A stretch of DNA of 64,000 bases from Moorena producens 3L (GCF_000211815.1 NZ_GL890823.1:245733-309732), one strand, 5' to 3'. Positions 54,340-63,424 are shown, counted from the first letter of the stretch. Numbers and translations: made by a program. Notes: generated by a model not told the origin, from the sequence alone.

Positions 54340-54777
54340 ATGTATGTCTTTGATACTAATATTTTTGTCGCTGCATTACGTTCTCGACGAGGTGCTAGCT
54401 TTTTAATCTTGAAAGCCATTCGTCAAGGATTAATTTTAGGTGGAGTTTCTCAAGCATTGTTTCTAGAATATGCTGAAGTTTTAAAGCGAGATGAAAACCT
54501 ACAGAATTTTTGGACCACATCAGAAGATGTTGACGTGATTTTAGGTGTGCTTGCGGATGTCTTCAGACCCATCCAAATTTATTGGAAGTGGCGACCTCAG
54601 TTAAGTGATCCAGATGATGAAATGGTTTTGGAATGTGCGATTAATGCTCAAGCCCAAGCTATTGTCACTTTTAATGTACAAGATTTTTTGCCAGCTGCCA
54701 AATATTTCGGGATTGAAGTTATTCGACCAGGAGAGTTGGTTCACTCTCTCAATTTACAGGAGCAAGTTACAGAATGA
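54340..54777 (+). CDS. PIN-domain toxin (putative ribonuclease)
   Basis: 145 residues from ATG 54340 (a GTG at 54319 would add seven poor residues). Begins YVFDTNIFVAALRSRRGAS with the first PIN Asp (D5). The acidic SDPDDEMVLECAINAQAQAI and TFNVQDF supply the others. PIN toxins of this COG1569-like type cleave RNA. The next gene overlaps by four bases (ATGA) and is the presumed antitoxin; toxin-first order is unusual but known. Confidence 0.85.
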   Translation: MYVFDTNIFVAALRSRRGASFLILKAIRQGLILGGVSQALFLEYAEVLKRDENLQNFWTTSEDVDVILGVLADVFRPIQIYWKWRPQLSDPDDEMVLECAINAQAQAIVTFNVQDFLPAAKYFGIEVIRPGELVHSLNLQEQVTE

Positions 54778-55013
54778 GTTATTATCCTTTAGAATTACCT
54801 GAGACCTTGTTGAAGGAAATTCAACGTCTTGCTGCAGAAAATCAAGTTTCTATCGAGCAGTGGTTACTGAGTGCTGTTACGGAAAAAATGGAAGCTCATA
54901 AAGTTACAAAACTATTGCAGAGTTATGCTGACAAAGCTGATTACAAGCGTTTTGATGCAATATTAGCATCAGTACCAGATACAGAACCTATCCCAGGGGA
55001 TGAGTTGAGATAG
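54774..55013 (+). CDS. Antitoxin-like partner of the PIN toxin
   Basis: 79 residues. The N-terminal part (LPETLLKEIQRLAAENQVSI then EQWLLSAVTEKM) is a ribbon-helix-helix-like DNA-binding segment of the kind seen in antitoxins; the C-terminal part DYKRFDAILASVPDTEP would wrap the toxin. Overlaps the toxin stop by four bases, so translation is coupled. Likely represses its own operon. Confidence 0.75.
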   Translation: MSYYPLELPETLLKEIQRLAAENQVSIEQWLLSAVTEKMEAHKVTKLLQSYADKADYKRFDAILASVPDTEPIPGDELR

Positions 55014-55204
55014 AAGCCCTTAGGAGATAAGCTGACACGCATTTAAATTGGGATTTTTGAAGCCTAGACCTCTTACAGCAAGGCTTGTGAGCGATCAAAA
55101 TAAATGCTTAACAGCTTATATGCGATCGCGTGACTCGCTTAGCGTGACCTACGGTCAATCGCTTTTTAGTAGGCATTGCTTAATTATTGAATGATTGTAA
55201 GAGT
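55014..55204. other. Gap after the toxin-antitoxin pair
   Basis: Contains a GCGATCGC site at 55123, a GTGACCTACGGTC-type palindrome, and no gene. Confidence 0.4.
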
Positions 55205-55250
55205 AGGTGCGCTTTCCAATGGGCGAGTAAATCGCCCTTGGGTCGCACCT
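55205..55250. repeat. AGGTGC...GCACCT hairpin element
   Basis: A 46-base element with AGGTGCG and CGCACCT ends and an inner GGGCGA...TCGCCC stem. A second copy is at 63918-63963 and a 3' fragment at about 55311-55330. Confidence 0.75.
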
Positions 55251-55254
55251 GTAG

Positions 55255-55495
55255 AATGGGCATCTTGGTGGAACTGGCATCTTGCCAGTTTCGGATTAAG
55301 AATTAAATTCGCCACGGGTCGCACCTGTAGAATGGGCATCTTGGTAGAACTGGCATCTTGGTAGAACTGGCATCTTGGTAGAACTGGCATCTTGGTAGAA
55401 CTGGCATCTTGCCAGTTTCAATATATTTTGGCGCGGGCAGGATGCCCACTCTACTTTCAAGATATTTTCGCGCGGGCAGGATGCCCACTCTACTG
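55255..55495. repeat. GTAGAACTGGCATCTTG tandem units and GCGCGGGCAGGATGCCC elements
   Basis: Tandem 17-base units GTAGAACTGGCATCTTG at about 55348-55412, then two copies of GCGCGGGCAGGATGCCCACTC at about 55432 and 55471. These are inverse relatives of the repeats at 49553-49850. Confidence 0.85.
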
Positions 55496-55561
55496 CTATT
55501 CATCCGAAGATTCAGCAACGCTTTCTAGTCATCTATTTGAAGCTGACCGCTTACCTATAAA

Positions 55562-57067
55562 TTACATATCATACCCAAACAAATTGGGATCAACATCCTT
55601 GAGATCCAAATCCCCTAACCCATACTCAGCCCAACGCCTATCTACCATCGCTGCTACATCCCCATCAGACTCCAAAGTTGCGCCCCATTCATGTTCCGTT
55701 TCCGGTGGAATCTTAGTAGTAGCATCAATACCCATCCGTCCCCCTAAGCCAATCTTTTCACTGGCAAAATCCAAACTATCAAAGGGAGTATTGGGCAAAA
55801 TAAAGACATCCCGCACCGGGTCAACTTTAGAACTAATCGCCCACACCACTTGACGGGGGTCGCGAATATTAATAGTCTCATCCACCACAATCACAAACTT
55901 GGTGTAAGTAAATTGAGGCAAAGCACTCCAAAAGGCCAAAGCAGCCCGTCGCGCTTGTCCTGGATAGGCTTTCTTAATCGAAATAATGGCAGCTTTATAA
56001 CTCAGAGCTTCCATGGGCAAGAAGAAATCCACAATTTCTGAGACTTGTTGCCGCAGGATCGGGGTATAAATCCGATTGAGTGCGATCGCCATCATCGCTT
56101 CTTCTTTCGGTGGACGCCCACTAAAGGTAGTTAAATAAATCGGATCCTTGCGGTGAGTCATACAGTGGAAGCGAATCAAGGGGGAATCCTCGACTCCACC
56201 GTAATACCCCATGTGGTCACCAAAGGGACCATCTGGCAACATTTCCCCTGGAGTAATCGTGCCTTCCAGGACAAACTCAGAATCCGCTGGTACCTCTAAA
56301 TCTAAGGTTTTACATTTGGCTAGGTTAACCCCAGACCCACCATAGAGTCCAGCAAAGAGCCATTCCGACAGGTCAACCGGTATGGGAGTAGCAGCGGCCA
56401 GAATAATCAGGGGGTCAACACCGAGTGCGATCGCAATTTCTAATTTTTTTCCTCTCTCCACCGCCTTGCGCAAATGTCGTGCTCCACCCCTGACCGAGAG
56501 CCAATGCACAGTCATCGTAGTCTTAGACTGCAGTTGTAGCCGATAAACCCCCACATTAGGAATACCAGTCTCACAATCCTTAGTAATCACCAATCCTAAG
56601 GTAATAATCTTGCCAGCATCACCGGGATAAGGGCGAATCAGGGGTAACTTATTCAAATCCAAATCATTTTCCTCGACCACCACCTGGTGACAAGGAGGGA
56701 AAAAGTCTCGCCCTGGTTTAGCTTTCACCACATCAAACAAAATTTTGCCAAATTCCACCGCCTGGGAAATCTTCTTAGGTGGCTTTGGTTGTTGCAGCAT
56801 CCCTAGCTTCTTGCCCAGAGTTTCCAAATCTTCCGGGCTTGACCGATTCATCGCCCAGCAAACCCGTTCTTCTGTTCCCATTAAATTAATCGCAACCGGA
56901 AAGGATGACCCTTTTACATTCTCAAACAGCAAGCCAGGTCCACCCGCTTGTAGCATCCGGTTTGATATCTCAGCAATTTCCAAATCTGGGTCAACTAAAG
57001 CCTTAATCCGCCGCAATTGCCCCTTCTGTTCTAGCTCTTGGATAAATCCCCTTAGGTCTCTGGCCAT
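55562..57067 (-). CDS. ubiD: UbiD-family decarboxylase (plastoquinone pathway)
   Basis: 501 residues. Starts ARDLRGFIQELEQKGQLRRI, with LLFENVKGSSFPVAINLMGT and RPYPGDAGKIITLGLVITKD, DGPFGDHMGYYG and FSGRPPKEEAMM all standard for UbiD. The enzyme uses prenylated FMN made by UbiX, plus a divalent metal and K+, to decarboxylate 4-hydroxybenzoate-type intermediates; in cyanobacteria this belongs to plastoquinone synthesis. Length normal. Monocistronic in the window. Confidence 0.93.
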   Translation of the reverse strand: MARDLRGFIQELEQKGQLRRIKALVDPDLEIAEISNRMLQAGGPGLLFENVKGSSFPVAINLMGTEERVCWAMNRSSPEDLETLGKKLGMLQQPKPPKKISQAVEFGKILFDVVKAKPGRDFFPPCHQVVVEENDLDLNKLPLIRPYPGDAGKIITLGLVITKDCETGIPNVGVYRLQLQSKTTMTVHWLSVRGGARHLRKAVERGKKLEIAIALGVDPLIILAAATPIPVDLSEWLFAGLYGGSGVNLAKCKTLDLEVPADSEFVLEGTITPGEMLPDGPFGDHMGYYGGVEDSPLIRFHCMTHRKDPIYLTTFSGRPPKEEAMMAIALNRIYTPILRQQVSEIVDFFLPMEALSYKAAIISIKKAYPGQARRAALAFWSALPQFTYTKFVIVVDETINIRDPRQVVWAISSKVDPVRDVFILPNTPFDSLDFASEKIGLGGRMGIDATTKIPPETEHEWGATLESDGDVAAMVDRRWAEYGLGDLDLKDVDPNLFGYDM

Positions 57068-57230
57068 GATTACAATTTGTTAAGCTGAGTCACTCTTAAC
57101 TATACCAGTTATCAATTGGCTGAGGGACTTTAGTCTTGGGGTAAGGGGAGTCGGGAGTCGGGAATAGGGAATAGGGAGCAGATGACAGGGAATCGGCGAA
57201 AAATTCTGTATAGCTCATTACTCAACAGAA
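57068..57230. other. Upstream flank of ubiD
   Basis: Contains GGGAGTCGGGAATA-type heptamers near 57147-57180. The ubiD promoter lies in the AT-rich first part. No gene. Confidence 0.4.
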
Positions 57231-57280
57231 GCGATGCAGCGCCGACCTGCGGGGGTTTCCCCCACTCGCGCTTTGCATCA
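57231..57280. repeat. GCGATGCAGCGC/GGGGGTTTCCCCC palindromic element
   Basis: Another member of the family at 7684, 44237 and 48314. Arms GATGCAGCGC and GCGCTTTGCATC enclose a GGGGGTTTCCCCC core. Lies between the divergent ubiD and NYN genes. Confidence 0.75.
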
Positions 57281-57563
57281 AGACAGCGCTATAATAACAA
57301 ATTTAACCCTAACGACTCCTGGCTTCTGGCTGGAAGCTCCTTCAATCTACCAACAGCTGAGTTCTATGGAACTCGAATTTTTCCACTACCCACTGCTGAT
57401 CCTTGAGGGATCCCTGTAGGAATTGTGGGAATTTTTGTTCCGAGATCCGCTGTTCCGAGATCCGCTGTTCCCTGTTGCCTTTGCTATTTCACATATACTG
57501 GGTTCATAGATCTGCTTTTGTATTCAGCCCAAAATTACTCACCAAATCTACCAGAAACCATTC
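57281..57563. other. Upstream flank of the NYN/OST-HTH gene
   Basis: Contains GTTCCGAGATCCGCT in two tandem copies near 57438-57467, and no gene on either strand that I can support. Confidence 0.4.
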
Positions 57564-58991
57564 GTGAATGACTCTGCCGCGATCAACGAAATTAGCCTTT
57601 ACCTCTACCAAGCCATCCTTGAGGTTCAGCAGCAGCAGTCCGAATTACTCAAGGAAAAATACCGAAAAATCGCTTGGGATAAACCCCGTCATCAATCGGC
57701 TTTCCTGGCCAAGTTCAAATCAGAACTCAGCCAAGAGCAAGATTGGCCCCGACGAATTATCAAAGTCAGGAAATTACTGCAAGTTCTGTTTATTCCTGGT
57801 TATTTCAACTCCCCCAGCTTTAGGGAACTGACCCAAAAACTTCGTCACTCTATCCGACCCAAGCCAGGGAGTAATTCCCATAACTTAGCTGTCTCTACTG
57901 GTGTCTCTACTAATAATAAAACCCCAACATCAGTTTCCCCTTTGCCAAAGCTAGGCACAGGAATTGCCATCTTACTGCTAGATGCCGAAAATTTACGGCT
58001 CAATACTGAAACCGAAAAATTCCTAGCTCAAATTTGTTCCTACCCGATCCAAATCAAAATTGCTGTTGCCAATTGGCGTGCTATGGGTAAGTATGACACT
58101 GAACTGCATAGTCGTGGCTATGAGCTAATTCATGTCCCACCAGGAAAGGACAGCGCTGATTTTAAGATGGCTACCGTTGGCGCTTCTATCTTTATCCATT
58201 ATCCAACCGCCAAGGAAGTCTTAGTCTGTTCCTCTGATGGGGTAATGACTCATCTTTGCACCACCCTACAAACCCATGGACTAAAAGTCTATTTGGTGCG
58301 TAAACAAAACGATAAGATCATTGTTTTAAATAACAAGACTCGTGAAACTCAAGCCCATTCTCTGGTTTCTGTACCAGAAATTCCCACCCTTGAGGAATTT
58401 ATTAATCAGCTCAAAGACATCCTCAAAGCTGAACAAAAACGCACTTCCAATGCTTGGATAAACCTGTCTAGACTATCTTATCTATTTGAGTCTAAGTATC
58501 AGCTAACCCTCAATCAAGTTGTCTCCCTGCGCTTGCCTGGAAAACTAACAACCGATATTTTTAGTGATTACCCCAAGGAATTTGTGACTCATCACATACC
58601 GGGAACTTCAAATTTTTATCTAACTCTATTTGAAAAGCCAATTTCTTTCATTAAAAAGACCTCTTCTTTAAAGACTATTCAGTTAAAGCCTACTGTTAAG
58701 CCTTTATCTAAAATTGAATCTAAATCAGATTTGGAAGAGATACTAGTTAAACTCCTCAAGGATTTGAAGACAAACTATAAAGATCCTTATGTTCCGATCG
58801 CTCATATAGCTACTGAATTTAAAAAACAATACTCTCGACCCATTACTCAGTTGATGAGAGACTTAAATTTAAAAGGTACATTCCCCAAATTTTTGCAATC
58901 CTTAGGAGCGTTTAAACTGAAGAAAGTTGGTAAAGCTTATCAAGTGGCTTTACGGTTAGACGGGTTGAATGCGGTAGTTATTGAACAGTAA
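57564..58991 (+). CDS. NYN-domain protein with OST-HTH (LOTUS) domains
   Basis: 475 residues. About 1-95 is a helical N-terminus. The NYN (PIN-like ribonuclease) domain at ~130-270 shows LLLDAENLRL (D140), PGKDSADFKMAT, VCSSDG and LVRKQNDK. Residues ~290-365 and ~395-470 are two OST-HTH-like modules (LSRLSYLFESKYQLTLNQVV / LRLPGKL; HIATEFKKQYSRPITQLMRD / GAFKLKKVG). NYN with OST-HTH suggests RNA binding and cleavage. Such proteins are widespread but poorly studied in cyanobacteria. Single gene on the plus strand. Confidence 0.85.
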   Translation: MNDSAAINEISLYLYQAILEVQQQQSELLKEKYRKIAWDKPRHQSAFLAKFKSELSQEQDWPRRIIKVRKLLQVLFIPGYFNSPSFRELTQKLRHSIRPKPGSNSHNLAVSTGVSTNNKTPTSVSPLPKLGTGIAILLLDAENLRLNTETEKFLAQICSYPIQIKIAVANWRAMGKYDTELHSRGYELIHVPPGKDSADFKMATVGASIFIHYPTAKEVLVCSSDGVMTHLCTTLQTHGLKVYLVRKQNDKIIVLNNKTRETQAHSLVSVPEIPTLEEFINQLKDILKAEQKRTSNAWINLSRLSYLFESKYQLTLNQVVSLRLPGKLTTDIFSDYPKEFVTHHIPGTSNFYLTLFEKPISFIKKTSSLKTIQLKPTVKPLSKIESKSDLEEILVKLLKDLKTNYKDPYVPIAHIATEFKKQYSRPITQLMRDLNLKGTFPKFLQSLGAFKLKKVGKAYQVALRLDGLNAVVIEQ

Positions 58992-59008
58992 AAACTCTAG
59001 AGTAGTCG

Positions 59009-59066
59009 GGAGTCGGGAATCGGGAATCGGGAATCGGGAATCGGGAATCGGGAGTCGGGAATCGGT
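59009..59066. repeat. GGGAATC/GGGAGTC heptamer array
   Basis: Eight tandem 7-base units a few bases after the NYN gene. Confidence 0.9.
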
Positions 59067-59099
59067 AAAAAATCCAGCATTGCTGAATCTTTGGATCAA

Positions 59100-59200
59100 T
59101 ATGAATAAGTGGGGTGGGCATCCTGCCTGCCCGACAAGATCAGTAACGGGCAAGATGCCCGTTCCACGCAAGATGCTCGTTCCACGCAAGATGCCCGGGT
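59100..59200. repeat. GATGCCCGTTCCACGCAA tandem units
   Basis: GTGGGCATCCTGCCTGCCCG, then two or three CAAGATGCxCGTTCCACG units. Related to the 49553 and 55255 repeats. Confidence 0.75.
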
Positions 59201-59316
59201 AGGTTTTTAACTTTGGGGGGAGTACGTACTTTCATTGCCAAAAAAACTCCAATAATATAGATATCCAAATCTACAAGAATTTAAGGGACGGGTGCGCCCA
59301 GCTGAGGGCGTTTCCC

Positions 59317-59384
59317 CGACTCCCGACTCCCGACTCCCGACTCCCGACTCCCGACTCCGGACTCCCGACTCCCGACTCCCGACC
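59317..59384. repeat. CCCGACT heptamer array
   Basis: About nine tandem copies, with one CGGACTC variant. Complementary in type to the array at 59009, so the two could pair in the same transcript. Confidence 0.9.
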
Positions 59385-59491
59385 CAAACCTCAAAAACCT
59401 ACCCCTGTCAGGAGTAATGGGTAAGTCCTAAGACATAGGCAATGTTACAAATTCGTAACTTTAGTGATAAATACTCACGGGATGAGATAAT

Positions 59492-59512
59492 AATGTAAAT
59501 AAATATTACATT
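59492..59512 (+). promoter_or_regulatory. Palindrome just upstream of the HAD hydrolase gene
   Basis: AATGTAA and TTACATT with a 7-base centre, ending 10 bases before the start codon. A symmetric binding site for a regulator, or a short hairpin covering the ribosome site, is possible. Confidence 0.35.
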
Positions 59513-59522
59513 TTGTTAGATA

Positions 59523-60221
59523 ATGATTAGAGTATTTACAGACTTTGACGGTCCGATCATGAATGTGTCGGAGCGTTACTATCGGGTTTACCAGTTTTGT
59601 CTCAAAGAAATCCAACGCCCTAACCAGCCAATCCTGCCCATGTCCAAGGCGGAGTTTTGGCAGTGTAAGAGGGGGCGTGTTCCGGAGATAATTATTGGTA
59701 TTCGTTCAGGTCTCGATCCCAGCCAAGCTGAAGCATTTGCTCAGCTGCGCCGTCAAACTGTACACACTCTGCCCTACTTAGTCCATGATCAACCGGTTCC
59801 CGGAGCGATAGATGCCCTGGAAAAATTACAACAAGCAGGTATAGATTTAGCCGTCATGACCATGCGTCGGGTGCGAGAGCTTGATGAAGCGTTCAGTCGC
59901 TTAGACCTGGAGCAATTTTTCCCCCCTAACCGACGGTATTGCCTGAGTAACGACTATGTTAAGACCGGTGACACTAAAGATAAACCTTTGCTAATGGCAA
60001 AAGCCCTAAAAAAACTCCCAGCTGCCTCTGATGTCTGGATGATTGGCGATACAGAAGCGGATATAGTGGCTGCCAAAACCCACGGTATTAAAGCAATTGG
60101 AGTTTTATCTGGAATACGCGATCGCACTCAGCTCAATCTCTACGAACCAGATTTTATCGTCAATAATCTCACTGAAGCGGTAGATTTAGTTCTAGACACA
60201 GCACTGCTACAAGCCGTATGA
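59523..60221 (+). CDS. HAD-superfamily hydrolase
   Basis: 232 residues. Motif I is VFTDFDGP with nucleophile D7 and acid/base D9, motif II is AVMTMRR, and motif IV is MIGDTEADIVAAKTHGIKAI. The cap between ~18 and ~90 is helical, as in phosphoglycolate-phosphatase-like enzymes. Substrate unknown. Preceded by a palindrome; stop followed by a CCTGACC/GGTCAGG hairpin. Confidence 0.88.
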   Translation: MIRVFTDFDGPIMNVSERYYRVYQFCLKEIQRPNQPILPMSKAEFWQCKRGRVPEIIIGIRSGLDPSQAEAFAQLRRQTVHTLPYLVHDQPVPGAIDALEKLQQAGIDLAVMTMRRVRELDEAFSRLDLEQFFPPNRRYCLSNDYVKTGDTKDKPLLMAKALKKLPAASDVWMIGDTEADIVAAKTHGIKAIGVLSGIRDRTQLNLYEPDFIVNNLTEAVDLVLDTALLQAV

Positions 60222-60757
60222 TTGTGCGATTTTAGCTGATCCGGCTAGAGCGCGCCCTACACCTGACCCTCGGTCAGGGTGGGATGAAATGAACCGTGAA
60301 AGTTCAAGTGATTTTTTATTTCAAAAAATGGCGTGGTTAAATTATCTCAAAATTTAGGAAATTATATCACTAACTCGCCGTGCAGACCAGGGAACTTCGG
60401 ATCAGTTAACAGAAAGGGTTTGATCAACTTTAATTTTATTAACACAGTTAAGAAAATTGGCTCTCTAGCCTGTGGCTATGATAAATATTTATAAAATAAA
60501 AATATTTATAAAATAATCGCGCTAAAGTCTTGGCTTACAGGGCTTGTGGTGATTTAAAAAAGCAATTTTTATGAAAACTGCTTTTCATGGTCATGATGCA
60601 GTCGCTCCCCATGAGCGACTGGCTTGGTTTCCACGGGGCAAACCCAGGCAAGGGTAGAGAAGTTTGGGAGATATCACATCAAGGGGAAAAGCACCACTAC
60701 GAGACAAGTTAGTGCTTTTGGAGGCACGTCCTAATCCCCAATCCCCCATGGCTATTT
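60222..60757. other. Gap between convergent HAD and CPP1-like genes
   Basis: Holds a CCTGACC/GGTCAGG hairpin at 60262-60278, an AT-rich block with direct repeats of TATTTATAAAATAA near 60484-60515, and an AGTCGCTC/GAGCGACT palindrome at 60600-60620. No gene. Confidence 0.55.
60262..60278 (+). terminator. Hairpin after the HAD hydrolase gene
   Basis: 7-bp perfect stem with CTC loop, 41 bases beyond the stop codon. No strong T-run follows, so termination is only possible. Confidence 0.35.
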
Positions 60758-61384
60758 TCAACGTAAGAAGCAACTAATCACCCAAAGCAAGACAAATGTC
60801 ACCAATGTAGCCAGTTCTTCTGTTTTCAAGTCTAGGTTGGTGAATTGGCTTTCCAGAGAATTCCCCAGCAAACTTCCCAATCCCACACCTAAAAACAGAC
60901 CTGCCAGGGTTAGCAACACCGCACGACCAAATTGTTGTTCTTTCCGATTGAGGAAATAGATCGTGAATCCGAAGCCTATAGCCATCACCAACGGCAAAAT
61001 CGAGTTTCCGGATGAGGTGTCAAGGACAGTAGCACTGCTTAAGATTAAGAACACTGCACTCGGCCAGATTATGTCTTCTCTTGTCGGAGTATCCCACAAC
61101 CGTTTCAGCCACTCAGGAGAGTTATTAACTGGTGTTTGGGGAAAACTCGGTGGAGCTTGAGAAGCCTTCTCCGGGAAACGAATGCGATCAGGAACTTTAA
61201 TCTTTCCTTCCTGGCGCATCCTAAGTCGATCCATAATAATGGCATCGTAGGCCGCCTCTACGGTATCTAAAAGCTTTTGGTTACCACGATGCTTTTGGAT
61301 CAGGCGACCTTTGGCATCCTGAATTTCATCAAAGGACGCTTCTTCCGTAACCCCAAGCTGATCATAGGGATTGTTATCACTCAT
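60758..61384 (-). CDS. CPP1-like (DUF3353) membrane protein
   Basis: 208 residues. The first ~70 residues resemble a J-domain without HPD (NPYDQLGVTEEASFDEIQDA, LLDTVEAAYDAIIMDRLRMR), then a Pro-rich linker and three or four membrane segments (IIWPSAVFLILSSATVLDT, ILPLVMAIGFGFTIYFLN, AVLLTLAGLFLGVGLGSLLG, LVTFVLLWVISCFL). This is the layout of CPP1, the chloroplast chaperone-like protein of protochlorophyllide oxidoreductase. GGAGG lies 7 bases before the ATG. In cyanobacteria it probably helps pigment enzyme assembly at thylakoids, by family analogy. Confidence 0.9.
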   Translation of the reverse strand: MSDNNPYDQLGVTEEASFDEIQDAKGRLIQKHRGNQKLLDTVEAAYDAIIMDRLRMRQEGKIKVPDRIRFPEKASQAPPSFPQTPVNNSPEWLKRLWDTPTREDIIWPSAVFLILSSATVLDTSSGNSILPLVMAIGFGFTIYFLNRKEQQFGRAVLLTLAGLFLGVGLGSLLGNSLESQFTNLDLKTEELATLVTFVLLWVISCFLR

Positions 61385-61923
61385 TCAAGACCTCCGAGAC
61401 ATCCCTTGTTTTCACATACCTTCTTTTCATTAGTATGACAGCAACTTTAAACTAGTTATGTATATGTTAAGGTTAGGCACGAGAAACTCTCAACCTTGCT
61501 CTGGGTAACCACTGTTCACAGAGTCGTCTTGGTTGAGGGTGGTGTCAATGCCCCTGGGTGCTAGTGTAGCTTGATCTTCAAACAGCAGTGCCGCAGTGAA
61601 GTCAACACAATGCCGGTGCATCTCAGTTTTTGGCCAAATCACCGGAGAATTCCTGAATAATGTTAGAACCGTTAGTAAATCCATATAGACTCATCAAGGC
61701 TATGGGTTTTTTGCTCTTTAGAACAAGAAAAAAAGACTTTTTGCCGTGGTTCGGGAAGTCCTACTGTGGGGGAATTTTGAAAATAACTGATCTGCCTATG
61801 CGATTGACCAACTATTGGCATTGCCTAATAATCTGAGGATAATTGTCTACAATGCCCAACAGCACCGTTGGTGTCAAAACACTCTGCGTCTTAAATTTGT
61901 GATCCCGTTTTCCGTGGAAAGTT
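61385..61923. other. Gap upstream of the response regulator
   Basis: No gene I can support. A 64-codon frame on the minus strand (61490-61684) has no ribosome site and no recognisable similarity. Both divergent promoters are in this stretch. Confidence 0.45.
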
Positions 61924-62652
61924 ATGACCGCCGCCAAGATTCTTGTCGTAGATGACGATCCGGCAATCCGAAATTTAATTCTACGCTTCTTAAGTCAAAA
62001 GAATTTTCAAATGCAGGCTGCTCAAGATGGCAAGACGGCTCTTGCCACATTTGAGCAATTTAATCCAGATTTAGTCATTCTAGATGTGAATTTGCCTGAC
62101 GCCCTTGGCTACAACCTGTGTCAGCAAATGCAGAGCCGCACTGATGTCTTTGTCCTCTTGCTCACCAGTCGGTCGGATGCTGCTGACAAAAATCAAGGAT
62201 TTCAACAAGGTGCTGATGACTACATCACCAAGCCCTTTGATTTACAAGAGCTGGAAAATCGAGTTAGAGCAATTTTGAAACGGAAGCGGGCTGTTACTGC
62301 TACTGAAGCAGAACGCCTAGTCTTCGACCATTTAGTCATCGACCCAGGGCGCAGGGAGGTAACTATAGACGAAATACTTATCCCTCTAACTGCTCTGGAA
62401 TTTGATCTACTCCATTTTCTGGCCTGTCATCCGGGTCGGGTCTTGCGCCGTTCTGAGTTAATCCAGGAAGTCTGGGAGTACGATTATGTGGGAGATCAGC
62501 GAGTAGTTGATGTCCATATCGGTCAAATTCGCCGTAAAATTGAGGTGAATTCCAGTGACCCTTCCTTGATTCAGACAGTTCGAGGTGTTGGCTACAAGTT
62601 TGAGGCACCTTCTACTAAGAAGAATGAGAAAAATGGTAAATCCAGTAGCTAA
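61924..62652 (+). CDS. OmpR-family response regulator
   Basis: 242 residues. Receiver domain 1-120 has acidic D10-D12 (VVDDDP), phospho-acceptor D54 (LVILDVNLP), the T/S of LLLTSRSD and K103 (YITKPFD). Linker then winged helix ~140-230 with LTALEFDLLHFLACHPGRVL, RSELIQEVWEYDYVGDQRVV and VRGVGYKFE. A tail of Lys, Asn and Ser (KKNEKNGKSSS). Binds DNA when phosphorylated by a histidine kinase; no kinase gene is in the window. Exact cyanobacterial orthologue not decided. Confidence 0.92.
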   Translation: MTAAKILVVDDDPAIRNLILRFLSQKNFQMQAAQDGKTALATFEQFNPDLVILDVNLPDALGYNLCQQMQSRTDVFVLLLTSRSDAADKNQGFQQGADDYITKPFDLQELENRVRAILKRKRAVTATEAERLVFDHLVIDPGRREVTIDEILIPLTALEFDLLHFLACHPGRVLRRSELIQEVWEYDYVGDQRVVDVHIGQIRRKIEVNSSDPSLIQTVRGVGYKFEAPSTKKNEKNGKSSS

Positions 62653-62659
62653 CTCATTG

Positions 62660-62704
62660 TTGACACTCCACGACTATTCAAACCCCTTGCTCGTGGAGCG
62701 TCAA
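62660..62704 (+). terminator. Hairpin after the response regulator gene
   Basis: TTGACACTCCACGA (62660-62673) with TCGTGGAGCGTCAA (62691-62704) gives 13 of 14 pairs. No T-run. A stem right after the stop codon suggests termination or mRNA stability. Confidence 0.45.
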
Positions 62705-62925
62705 TGGTTGCCAAGGCAATCGACTACTGAGTTACCGGACTAGAGTTAAAGAGTCGTCTAGTAGAGCACGGCGGAAATAAAGATAGGATTCAAAAATAGC
62801 AAAACGCTTATGTAATAAGCATTCAAGAATTGTTAATACCATAATTTTTAATTCCCCGCAGCAGTACTAGTCATCATCCCTGCTTTGGTCTAGCCTCTTG
62901 CTGAAATGGCTCGAAGTCCCTGGGA

Positions 62926-63228
62926 TTAGCTTTTTTGAGAGGGAGTCGTAGCATGATTGTTTGATTCTGCTGTATCAACTTCTGCTGTAGCAACTTCTTT
63001 GGTGGTAATTTGATCAGATTCACTTGGGGTAGGGGTGTTCAGCCCTTGCTCTATCTGTTGTGCCTCTAGCTTAAACTGATTTTCAAACTCCTTGGAGGCA
63101 TCTTGAAAGCCTCTAATCGCTTTACCCAGACTACGACCAATTTCTGGCAACTTCTTAGGGCCAAATACTAATAGGGCAATGACCATAATCAACGCCATTT
63201 CCGGTAAACCCATACCAAAAACGTTCAT
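62926..63228 (-). CDS. tatA: Twin-arginine translocase subunit TatA/E
   Basis: 100 residues. Residues 1-25 are the short membrane helix (GLPEMALIMVIALLVFGPKK), followed by the amphipathic helix LPEIGRSLGKAIRGF and an acidic, Thr-rich tail. Polymerised TatA forms the pore for folded proteins with RR signals, such as the aldo/keto reductase of this window. AGGAGG lies 6 bases before the ATG. Single gene. Confidence 0.94.
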   Translation of the reverse strand: MNVFGMGLPEMALIMVIALLVFGPKKLPEIGRSLGKAIRGFQDASKEFENQFKLEAQQIEQGLNTPTPSESDQITTKEVATAEVDTAESNNHATTPSQKS

Positions 63229-63424
63229 TATATAACCTCCTGGGATTTGTCAAGTGCTGGTTTGCTGTTACTAGTTTGCTGTTATTAGTATTCCACATTT
63301 GACCCAAATTGACCGCTGTTCCGTTGAACTAAGCCAGTTGAACTAATCCAATTTAACCAAATTATTTTAACTAAAGGTATTAATCCCAGGGACTTCCTAG
63401 CCTATCCATTGCTGTCAACAGCAT

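Noticed and set aside
61490..61684. 64-codon frame upstream of the CPP1-like gene region
   Set aside because: No ribosome site, no membrane or domain signal, no similarity recognised.
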